NCBI GenBank assembly: GCA_029865675.1
Contig: JARXAU010000029.1
Location: 1-9,947 of the forward strand
Direction of reading: 5' to 3'
Length of the DNA: 9,947 nucleotides
Source of the DNA: Rhodoferax sp.
Lineage (GTDB): Bacteria > Pseudomonadota > Gammaproteobacteria > Burkholderiales > Burkholderiaceae_C
Part shown: positions 1 to 6,013 of the stretch, in pieces
Numbering within the stretch: the first letter of the stretch is position 1
How the letters are laid out: each line of letters begins with the position of its first letter
Translations under genes and position numbers: made by a program
Notes under the pieces: generated by a model
Database searches by the model: none
Told to the model about the DNA's origin: nothing
The model's input: the letters and a program-made list of their open reading frames with translations, nothing else

Positions 1-404
1 AGTTGTTCCTTGACAGTGCGCCCTGCTAATTTGGCAGTGTCAAAGCGCAGATTCCAGGCATTGACTTGTTTAGTCATGCTGCCGGAGGTTTTTAGAAGCT
101 GATTTCGGTAGTTGGCGAGCTGCTGGTAAGAGGCGTCCAAATTACTGAGCTGCGCGTTCAGCTTCATCGGGTCAAGTCCTACGGTATTCGCAAGCTGATT
201 CCGGTACTGCTGGATTTGCATCATGTACTGATTGGTTGTGCTTACTGCGGTTTGAGCTCCATCAACTCCAACCTTCACAAGCTCAGCGTTATTCATAATC
301 TGCGTGAATTCGCTCGCTCCACCGATGCCACCCGGCGCACCCGCGTTGGCGTATGACAAAGCAAGAATAAGCGTGGCACTCGTCAAAAGCTTAAATGGCA
401 ACAT
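1..404 (-). CDS. trbJ: TrbJ, VirB5-like pilus component (3' end outside the window)
   Basis: TrbJ is the P-type counterpart of VirB5, a secreted protein thought to sit at the pilus tip or assist pilus assembly. I translated 134 codons from the ATG at 404 to the window edge with no stop, so the C-terminus is missing. Residues 1-21 form a signal peptide (a Lys at 5, a hydrophobic core, then Ala-Asn-Ala before GAPGG). The mature start, GGASEFTQIMNNAELV (about 26-41), resembles the TrbJ pattern in which a Glu-x-Thr-Gln segment is followed by an Asn-Asn pair. The rest is rich in Gln, Asn and Tyr and repeats a Tyr-Arg-Asn-Gln-Leu unit twice (near 74-78 and 108-112), as expected for a helical, coiled-coil-like VirB5-type protein. 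Position directly after trbE matches Ti-plasmid and Tn4371-type clusters. The start overlaps the trbE end by 14 bases. Confidence 0.78.
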   Translation of the reverse strand, partial: MLPFKLLTSATLILALSYANAGAPGGIGGASEFTQIMNNAELVKVGVDGAQTAVSTTNQYMMQIQQYRNQLANTVGLDPMKLNAQLSNLDASYQQLANYRNQLLKTSGSMTKQVNAWNLRFDTAKLAGRTVKEQ

Positions 405-2928
405 GCAAAACCTCCCGGACAAAATTTAACTCCCAATCTGGGCCACCCCTTGCTGCTGCAGCCATGGCTGCAGCGCGCATGGATGGCTGAGTAGTTGCCT
501 CATTGATGGCAATCAGCAATGGAGGCATGCGAGTGTTCACCAAGCGGGTGACCGATGGCTTGACGATCAAATAGTCCCGCTTGGGGATAGCTTGGGAAAG
601 AAGTGCCAACTGGCTGTCGTTGATCCCGAATACTTCTCGGTACAGATCGGCCTGCTGGTGCACTGAGTTCCGAATGGAAGGAAGCAAAATTTGGGTTGGG
701 ATATTGGCTACGATGCCTTCTAGGTTGTCAAGGCGGGCAATCTCCCCCAAGGACTGCGTCGCAAACATGATGAAAGCACGTTTACTTCGAAAGGTTCGTA
801 ACCAGGTTTCAAACTTTGTGACAAATGCTTTGTTGGCCAGCATGTACCAAGCCTCTTCGATGTAGATCATCGTTGGCGTTGCACCGTCGAGCCGCCGTTC
901 AATGTTGTAGAACGCGTAGTCCATGAACGGACTGGCCAATTGGGGAGTCTTCAAAACACCCTCAACCTCCATCCCTACGATACGGGTCAGTTCGAAGTCG
1001 TCGTTGTCATTGTCGAAATAAACTGAATACGGACCTGCACCAGCCTCGTCGTCATCTGTGCGATCCACATAGGGTGCTAACTTGGCGGCTAAGTCCTGGT
1101 CCGCCCCGGCAATGAGCGCATAGAGAGCCGACAATCGCCAAGTTCGCTCGGGCGAACGACGCAAGCCCTGGATCGCGGTGAAGATCGCCTGACTCTCCTT
1201 AGAAGACACTGAGTTACCCCCGGCCCCAATCAGCACTTCAACCCACTGCCTCAATTGCATGTCGTCATTAGCACGCAACATAGTCTTGACCGGATTCATC
1301 CCGATGGTTTTGCGGGCACCCATGTCAATATGTTTTCCCCCTAGCAACACCGTTGCCAAACAGAGTGAGTGCTTCATATCGAATACGAACGTCTGGCCGG
1401 GCGTGTACTTTTGGAACATGGAGATGAACAAGGTCATCAGCGAAGTCTTGCCAGAACCTGTACCTCCTATCACTGCGGTGTGCCCGACGTCGCCCTCATG
1501 GGGGCTAAAGTCGAAGGTCACTCCGTAAGGCGTGAGGAAACGGGCCAATGGCGGAACCTCATGCCCAACGAGTCGTGAAAATAAGGGATGGGTAGCCTCT
1601 CCCGCACTGATGGTTCGTATGGGCGCGAGGTCTGCCAAATTGGCTGTGGAGGCCAACTTCCAGCGCAGTGTCGCGTTAGGGCTGCCGGGCATGGTGGTCA
1701 AGTAAGCCGACAGCAGCCCCTGACGCTCGCGCAGGACGGTAAAACCGCTAGCGCGCAAGTTGCTTGCTACGCGTTCAGCACCTAGTTCCGCCTGCTTTTG
1801 AGACTGCCCAAGCGCGAGAAGCGTCATGTTGTAGTACCCGTAGCTGAGGTTGGTCGCTGTAAGTTCTACCAAGGCATCCTGGGCATCTTGGGCCAAATGC
1901 AAGTTTCCAGTGTTTACCTTCTCAGAATCGCTGTCAGTCATCCGTTCGAACACCCGAGTCATGACCGATTTCACTTCCGAACGGTAAAACATCTCTGCGT
2001 CTTGAATGGCCTTTTCTGCAACCATGCGGTCAATAAACCTATAACAATGCACCAGGACGTACTCGCAATCCACGGACATCAACGAATCCATGTGGCCGCT
2101 AAAGGCGTCTTCTGGCATACCAGTGGTTGACAGCGCTGCGACGTAAACGCTTTTGCTGGGCCCTTTGAATTCAAATTGGTCGTTGCGTCGAATCAGGGTA
2201 TCCACCGCCAACGCGGAATTGAGGTAGTAAGTTCCGGACTTCGGGGCCCTTACGGGTCCCCGTTCAGAAGCAAGGTTTGCACGCGCGTAAAGTTCACCCA
2301 GCAGCTCATCGTCCTGCATACGTGAGAAGCCCAATTGCAACTCCACAATGCCCGAAAAAGCAGAAAGTAACTTCTCAAACTCAACCACCATATCCCCGAG
2401 CTGCCCCCTCACATGGGATATAGCACTACTTTCTGAAAATCGCCGTCTCAACATTTCCCCCAGCGCAGCAACTACGTTTCCGTCGTGCGCCTCGATCTTG
2501 CTGGTCAGCGATTCAAAAAACGCTTCGCTGGAGTTGGGAAAGCTGTAGCTCAGGAACATGGCTTGCGACAACTTTGCATTGCGATGATCTGAAATTTCAG
2601 CCTCCCATTGCGCTTCAATCGCCTGTGCAATCGAACTGGAGTACTTTCCAGCTTTGTAGCCCTCAATAAAGCGGCGCTCTTGTACGGTCCACATCGTGAT
2701 CCGGTCGGTGAGGATGCGCAGCGCCGTCTGAAGGTGTCCTATTTTTTGGTCAGACTCGAAATCCTCGCGACCCTCCACATCAGCACCTTCGAACCTGAAG
2801 GCGGCAAGCAAAGAGCCGTCCTTGCAAATAACGAGGCCGGGCGTTATTTGCACAAACCACGGGAGCAAATCAGCAAAGGAACTGGCTGTCCTGCGCGGTG
2901 TGTTCAAGAGTTGTTCAAGAGAAACCAT
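391..2928 (-). CDS. trbE: TrbE, VirB4-type conjugation ATPase
   Basis: This is the large inner-membrane-associated ATPase needed for pilus biogenesis and DNA transfer. At 845 residues it is the expected TrbE size. The N-terminal half (about 1-440) is the CagE/TrbE/VirB domain, with no obvious membrane helix. The C-terminal ATPase domain has Walker A GGTGSGKTS at 488-496, FVFDMKHS at 514-521, a Walker B-type MIYIEEAW at 687-694 and a FATQS motif at 722-726. The Walker B first acid is Glu rather than the more common Asp, a mild variation. The tail has an Ala-rich patch at 818-827. The ATG at 2928 follows GAGG at a seven-base distance, 13 bases after trbD. The last 14 bases overlap trbJ in another frame. 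No frameshift or truncation is seen. Confidence 0.93.
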   Translation of the reverse strand: MVSLEQLLNTPRRTASSFADLLPWFVQITPGLVICKDGSLLAAFRFEGADVEGREDFESDQKIGHLQTALRILTDRITMWTVQERRFIEGYKAGKYSSSIAQAIEAQWEAEISDHRNAKLSQAMFLSYSFPNSSEAFFESLTSKIEAHDGNVVAALGEMLRRRFSESSAISHVRGQLGDMVVEFEKLLSAFSGIVELQLGFSRMQDDELLGELYARANLASERGPVRAPKSGTYYLNSALAVDTLIRRNDQFEFKGPSKSVYVAALSTTGMPEDAFSGHMDSLMSVDCEYVLVHCYRFIDRMVAEKAIQDAEMFYRSEVKSVMTRVFERMTDSDSEKVNTGNLHLAQDAQDALVELTATNLSYGYYNMTLLALGQSQKQAELGAERVASNLRASGFTVLRERQGLLSAYLTTMPGSPNATLRWKLASTANLADLAPIRTISAGEATHPLFSRLVGHEVPPLARFLTPYGVTFDFSPHEGDVGHTAVIGGTGSGKTSLMTLFISMFQKYTPGQTFVFDMKHSLCLATVLLGGKHIDMGARKTIGMNPVKTMLRANDDMQLRQWVEVLIGAGGNSVSSKESQAIFTAIQGLRRSPERTWRLSALYALIAGADQDLAAKLAPYVDRTDDDEAGAGPYSVYFDNDNDDFELTRIVGMEVEGVLKTPQLASPFMDYAFYNIERRLDGATPTMIYIEEAWYMLANKAFVTKFETWLRTFRSKRAFIMFATQSLGEIARLDNLEGIVANIPTQILLPSIRNSVHQQADLYREVFGINDSQLALLSQAIPKRDYLIVKPSVTRLVNTRMPPLLIAINEATTQPSMRAAAMAAAARGGPDWELNFVREVLHVAI
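411..416 (-). promoter_or_regulatory. Ribosome binding site deciding the trbJ start
   Basis: GGGAGG on the minus strand lies six bases before the ATG at 404, inside the end of trbE. It is the strongest ribosome binding site in the window and supports the overlapping trbJ start. Confidence 0.65.
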
Positions 2929-2941
2929 AAAATTTCCTCGG

Positions 2942-3247
2942 TCAGAGTGGCAGGCCTCTGCCCCAGCCTTTTGGCCGGGTTTTAATGTCTTGGATGCGAG
3001 GAGTCGCGTCGTAGACGTGCTCCTCGTTCAGATATTTAAAGAAAATCTCAAGAAATTGCGCATCCCGCTTGGTGAGCCACCGGGCAACCAAGTAGAGGCA
3101 TACCAGGATTGGCACACCCCAGTAACTGCGTGCAACGAGACAGAAGGAGGCAGCGAAAACCAAACCTCCGAAGCTTGCTTTTTCAATGCCCATAATGAGT
3201 CTGGGCCTCTGCAAAGACAGATGGAATGAAGACGACCTGGACGCCAT
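2942..3247 (-). CDS. trbD: TrbD, VirB3-like inner-membrane protein
   Basis: This is a small membrane component that works with the TrbE ATPase at the inner-membrane platform of the Trb system. The 101 residues begin with the VirB3-type signature HLSLQRPRLIMGIEK (9-23). Two closely spaced hydrophobic segments follow (about 24-39 and 42-58), then a charged cytoplasmic tail ending in a Gly/Arg/Pro-rich stretch. TrbD/VirB3 proteins are typically about 90-110 residues, so the length fits the start at 3247. The gene starts 11 bases after the trbC stop and ends 13 bases before trbE, and the trbE ribosome binding site lies in that short gap. The order trbC-trbD-trbE strengthens the call. Confidence 0.85.
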   Translation of the reverse strand: MASRSSSFHLSLQRPRLIMGIEKASFGGLVFAASFCLVARSYWGVPILVCLYLVARWLTKRDAQFLEIFFKYLNEEHVYDATPRIQDIKTRPKGWGRGLPL

Positions 3248-3254
3248 GGTTATG

Positions 3255-3258
3255 CCTT
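3255..3258 (-). promoter_or_regulatory. Ribosome binding site deciding the trbD start
   Basis: AAGG, directly after the trbC stop codon (TAGAAGG), lies seven bases before the ATG at 3247. It supports this start over an upstream ATG at 3460 that would run through most of trbC in another frame. Confidence 0.55.
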
Positions 3259-3624
3259 CTAAACCAAACAGGAACTGATTGAGGGCACAGCCTGCAAGTA
3301 CTCCGAATTTGCCAAAATTCCGCCCAGCCCGATGATGATGCCGAACACAACGCACACTGCGATGATCCTCGACCAGTCCATCTTGCTGATCATCCCAATG
3401 ACAAGAGTGGCCACGACTACGACTACAAAAATAAGAATAGCCAATGGACCCTTCATCCACTTAATCACCGAGCATCCGAATGTCGTAATGAATGGGATGT
3501 CAAAGCTCTGTGCCAGTGCTTGGATGGGTAATGTTGCGAGCACAAGTGCTGTGAGCAGGAAAAAAGCAATCGGTACTAAGCGATTGTTCTGGGCTTCAAA
3601 ACGGTGGGTTTGAACATGATGCAT
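3259..3624 (-). CDS. trbC: TrbC/VirB2-family conjugative pilin precursor
   Basis: This is the probable major subunit of the conjugative pilus. From the preferred start it is 121 residues: a long signal peptide with a hydrophobic core at about 17-36 and a likely cleavage after Ala-Leu-Ala (residue 38). It is followed by a short periplasmic stretch, then two hydrophobic helices (about 60-79 and 86-106) separated by a small polar turn with KMDW. This signal-plus-two-helix plan is the VirB2/TrbC pilin plan, and the position between trbB and trbD agrees. Cysteines lie just before the first helix (Cys51) and near the C-terminus (Cys119), with one inside the second helix (Cys91). An alternative ATG at 3639 would add five residues but lacks a ribosome binding site. 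Whether the pilin is cyclised, as in RP4 TrbC, cannot be seen from the sequence. Confidence 0.85.
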   Translation of the reverse strand: MHHVQTHRFEAQNNRLVPIAFFLLTALVLATLPIQALAQSFDIPFITTFGCSVIKWMKGPLAILIFVVVVVATLVIGMISKMDWSRIIAVCVVFGIIIGLGGILANSEYLQAVPSISSCLV

Positions 3625-3633
3625 AAGCGCAAT

Positions 3634-3637
3634 CTCC
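3634..3637 (-). promoter_or_regulatory. Ribosome binding site deciding the trbC start
   Basis: GGAG on the minus strand sits nine bases before the ATG at 3624 and overlaps the G of the earlier ATG at 3639. That earlier ATG has only pyrimidine-rich sequence in front of it, so the second start is preferred. Confidence 0.5.
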
Positions 3638-3648
3638 ATAGGAAGTGG

Positions 3649-4641
3649 TTAAAAATGCTGAAGGATGTAACTATTCTTGTCACGGTCGTAACCGTTGACT
3701 CTGCACACCTCTGTAACCTTGCGTACGTCACCTTCTCTGGCGATGTAGAAGAGCCACTGGACGGTGTCAGCAATTGACACTTTGAGGGCTTCGTGCGGGA
3801 TTCCCATGTCAGCCATGAGAACCAGGTTTTCGAGTCGCGCGAGACCTTGTGCGGCACCATTGGCATGAATAGTCGCAGCGGAACCTGGGTGACCAGTGTT
3901 TGCAGCATCCATCCAGTCGTGGGCCTCAGGGCCACGAAGCTCGCCAACGATCACACGCTTCGGGGCGTACCGCATGGCTGTTCTAACGGCCTTTCTAGGT
4001 GTCATTCCTTGTTCGTCATCACACTCAACCAGTACTTTGTTGGGTGCGACTATCTGTAATTCGTGAACCGTTTCGATAACGAAGAGACGTTGTGACGCAG
4101 GGACAATGCTCAGTGCCGTATTCATCAGAGTTGTTTTCCCTGATCCCGTACCACCGACGATCAGAAAGTTTTCCCTTGCCAGTACCGCTTGAGTCAGCAG
4201 CTCTGCGTACTTTGGCAAGATAACGCCGGCCACCACGTACTCTCCAAGACTAAACACACGGGTCGAATGTCGACGAATGCACATACTGGGGCCGTTGACG
4301 GCCACGGGCGGCAAAATTGCCTCCACCCGAAAACCTGGTAACCGCGCGGAAAGCACGTTCTGTTTGTTCTTTATTCCGACCTCTTTCTCAACGAGGCCAG
4401 CAATGAGGCTTATCGCAGCGCGGATGTTTGAAGCTGGAAGGCTGACGGGCACTCTGACTCCCATTCCCCTGCGATCCACGAATACGTCATCTGGCCCGTT
4501 AATCATGATGTCGCTGACCAGCGGATCCTCAAAATGGGGCCGCAGCACGTCAAGGGTGTCCATGAGCTGCGAGAGGACGCGCCTTGTGTGACCCTGCTTA
4601 GCGCCCGTCTCTTTTCCAACCAAAAATTCCGAGTTGCTCAT
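3649..4641 (-). CDS. trbB: TrbB, VirB11-type conjugation ATPase
   Basis: This is a cytoplasmic hexameric ATPase powering pilus assembly and DNA transfer at the base of the Trb secretion system. The 330 residues contain an N-terminal domain with DPLVSDIMINGPDDVFVDR (39-57), typical of TrbB. Walker A GGTGSGKTT is at 163-171, an Asp-box-like IETVHELQ at 189-196, a Walker B-type VIVGELRG at 230-237, and the His box GHPGSAATIHAN at 250-261. The Asp box usually reads IEDT; here a Thr replaces the Asp. The ATG at 4641 was chosen because the family N-terminus begins shortly after it. The frame extends to 4827, but that would add 62 atypical residues and overlap the preceding gene. No clear ribosome binding site precedes 4641, so a GTG start in the gap is possible. 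The stop lies about 10 bases before the first pilin ATG. Confidence 0.9.
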   Translation of the reverse strand: MSNSEFLVGKETGAKQGHTRRVLSQLMDTLDVLRPHFEDPLVSDIMINGPDDVFVDRRGMGVRVPVSLPASNIRAAISLIAGLVEKEVGIKNKQNVLSARLPGFRVEAILPPVAVNGPSMCIRRHSTRVFSLGEYVVAGVILPKYAELLTQAVLARENFLIVGGTGSGKTTLMNTALSIVPASQRLFVIETVHELQIVAPNKVLVECDDEQGMTPRKAVRTAMRYAPKRVIVGELRGPEAHDWMDAANTGHPGSAATIHANGAAQGLARLENLVLMADMGIPHEALKVSIADTVQWLFYIAREGDVRKVTEVCRVNGYDRDKNSYILQHF

Positions 4642-4757
4642 GCTGGAATTTTGAGAGCGAAGCAACCAAAGGTGCACCGAGCAACGACGCAAACCGCACA
4701 CAAAGCTCCGGGCTACACGCTCTTTTCGCGCAGTTCGTAGCGTTTTTTTGACTTGGC
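4642..4757 (-). other. Largest intergenic gap in the cluster, upstream of trbB
   Basis: This is the only non-coding stretch of any size among otherwise touching genes. No convincing sigma-70 promoter boxes were found on the minus strand, and there is no strong ribosome binding site in front of the trbB ATG. The trbB frame is open through the whole gap, with GTG codons in it (for example at 4701, with GGAG four bases upstream). The gap may therefore be coding, or may hold a regulatory leader dividing the DNA-processing genes from the trb genes. Confidence 0.4.
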
Positions 4758-5396
4758 CTAGCGGCCGAAAAGCGGTTGCATGTTGGAGACCAGGACGGAC
4801 AGGGGGAAGGCGACTATCAATGCCCACAAAGGGGCAAGCAATGGCGAAAGGGTAAAGGGCATCACCAAATAGACCAATGGCAGTGCAAGAAGGGGGATGA
4901 CCACCAGCCCGGCGACAGTGAACGTCGCGGGTCGAATTGCACCGAATTCAGCACGTTTAATTCGCCGCTGCATAAACCCATCGTAAACGGATGCCCCAAG
5001 CATGGGCGCCAGAACCACCAACCAGATCAAGACAATCGCGAAACGCATGGTCACCACATAGGTCTGCATGACTAGGCCCTGCAGGTAATTGTTGTAGATC
5101 GATGACATCAATTGGCCGCCTGGACCTGCGACATTTTTGGCGAGGGCGATATCTTGCTTGCTGTGCTTCGCGGCCTGGGCGGTCTTTGATAGAACGCCCA
5201 AGGGAGTGCTCACGAAGACGCCATTAGCGAACGAAACCACAAAATCACCAACTCGGTCACCCAAGGCCACCCTCGTTTGCGCGACTTCGTCGCTTACATA
5301 GGCTTCCATTTTGCTGCCACCAATCAGCAACGGTGAAGCGAAAAACAGAAGAAAGGCGAAGGCCATCCAAAAACCCAAGTGGCTGCTGTTCTTCAT
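4758..5396 (-). CDS. DUF4400-like integrating conjugative element membrane protein
   Basis: This is an inner-membrane protein of 212 residues with four probable transmembrane helices (about 8-26, 117-137, 158-178 and 183-204) and a soluble stretch at 30-110 between the first two. After helix two it has YDGFMQRRIKRAEFG (138-152), resembling the DG-x(3)-R-x-IKR-x-x-FG pattern I associate with DUF4400 proteins, which sit beside traD in MobH-type conjugative elements. The biochemical role of that family is not established; association with the coupling protein is a reasonable guess. The ATG overlaps the preceding stop (ATGA), and AAGGA eight bases upstream (5405-5409) supports this start. A 116-base gap follows before trbB. 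The membrane-protein call is firm; the family name rests on motif memory only. Confidence 0.65.
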   Translation of the reverse strand: MKNSSHLGFWMAFAFLLFFASPLLIGGSKMEAYVSDEVAQTRVALGDRVGDFVVSFANGVFVSTPLGVLSKTAQAAKHSKQDIALAKNVAGPGGQLMSSIYNNYLQGLVMQTYVVTMRFAIVLIWLVVLAPMLGASVYDGFMQRRIKRAEFGAIRPATFTVAGLVVIPLLALPLVYLVMPFTLSPLLAPLWALIVAFPLSVLVSNMQPLFGR

Positions 5397-6013
5397 TGAC
5401 CAAATCCTTGTGGTGTATTGAGCGCCAGGTAACCCGCGTCGATGGGCTCCGTGATGGAAGCTATGAGATGGGTCCGCAGCCCCGCGATCACCTCGTCAGA
5501 GGCTGGTGTTTCGGTGCTGAGTGCTTCAAGGTGCTCAATTTCGTTAACCGTCACCCAAGAACGCAGCGGTTCTGAAAAATGCTGGTACACCAAGCGTTCT
5601 CCGTGTCGGGTGTATCCATGCACCTCGATTCGCTCGACATCGCGCACGCAGTTCACAAGCCAGTGAAGGTAAATGCCAACGAGGCGGCCATGGTAGACCT
5701 CTCCTCTCTGGATTGCAATGTCAACTCTGGTGACTGCATTCTCGATCGCTTGCGCCAGCGCAGAACTTCCGTCTGGGGCGGGCCATTTCGGCGTAAGGTA
5801 CTCGGCTAGCTTTTCTGTGGCCATTTGAAGATTTGGGTGAAGTCTCCACATCGAAAGCGCTCTGCTTTCGAAAGCGCGCCCCCTGACAAGGCTCGCCAGC
5901 CAAGAACGCGCATCGTTGGACACAATTTCCTCAATGGACCAGGCGCTTGCGCCACTCTTTTTGATATCGCTGTTCTTGCGCGCACGAACGCCTATGCTTT
6001 TGATCGTTGCCAT
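5393..6013 (-). CDS. Conserved-position hypothetical protein, 206 residues
   Basis: I do not recognise this protein. It is 206 residues, with no signal peptide and no membrane helix, so it is probably cytoplasmic. The N-terminus (1-20) is rich in Lys and Arg. The middle (about 85-130) looks helical and includes a hydrophobic, aromatic stretch, VGIYLHWLVNCV, at 112-123. Residues 130-150 are rich in His, Tyr and Arg. The ATG shares one base with the coupling ATPase stop (TGATG) and has no clear ribosome binding site of its own, so it is probably translated by coupling. Its stop overlaps the next start (ATGA). Being locked between the coupling ATPase and the DUF4400-like membrane protein suggests a transfer accessory role, such as an adaptor for the coupling complex, but nothing in the sequence shows a function. 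Confidence 0.7.
   Translation of the reverse strand: MATIKSIGVRARKNSDIKKSGASAWSIEEIVSNDARSWLASLVRGRAFESRALSMWRLHPNLQMATEKLAEYLTPKWPAPDGSSALAQAIENAVTRVDIAIQRGEVYHGRLVGIYLHWLVNCVRDVERIEVHGYTRHGERLVYQHFSEPLRSWVTVNEIEHLEALSTETPASDEVIAGLRTHLIASITEPIDAGYLALNTPQGFGQ

Noticed and set aside
2238..2272. GC-rich self-complementary stretch (gggGCCCttacGGGtcccc type) inside trbE, considered as a regulatory hairpin or recombination site.
   Set aside because: It lies in the middle of a conserved coding frame without a T run or flanking repeat, and short palindromes like this are expected by chance.
3248..3460. An upstream ATG at 3460 that would make trbD 172 residues long.
   Set aside because: The extra 71 residues are His/Arg/Cys-rich, unlike VirB3 proteins, and overlap most of trbC in another frame. 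The ATG at 3247 has a ribosome binding site and a family-like N-terminus.
4712..4748. Plus-strand hairpin (GCTAC/GTAGC) followed by seven T residues, resembling a terminator.
   Set aside because: The outer stem is only five base pairs with a 20-base loop and weak inner pairing. No plus-strand gene reads into it, and on the minus strand the T run becomes an A run on the wrong side.
4642..4827. An upstream ATG at 4827 that would make trbB 392 residues long.
   Set aside because: It lies inside the DUF4400-like gene and adds an Arg-rich, non-family leader. TrbB homology begins shortly after the ATG at 4641.
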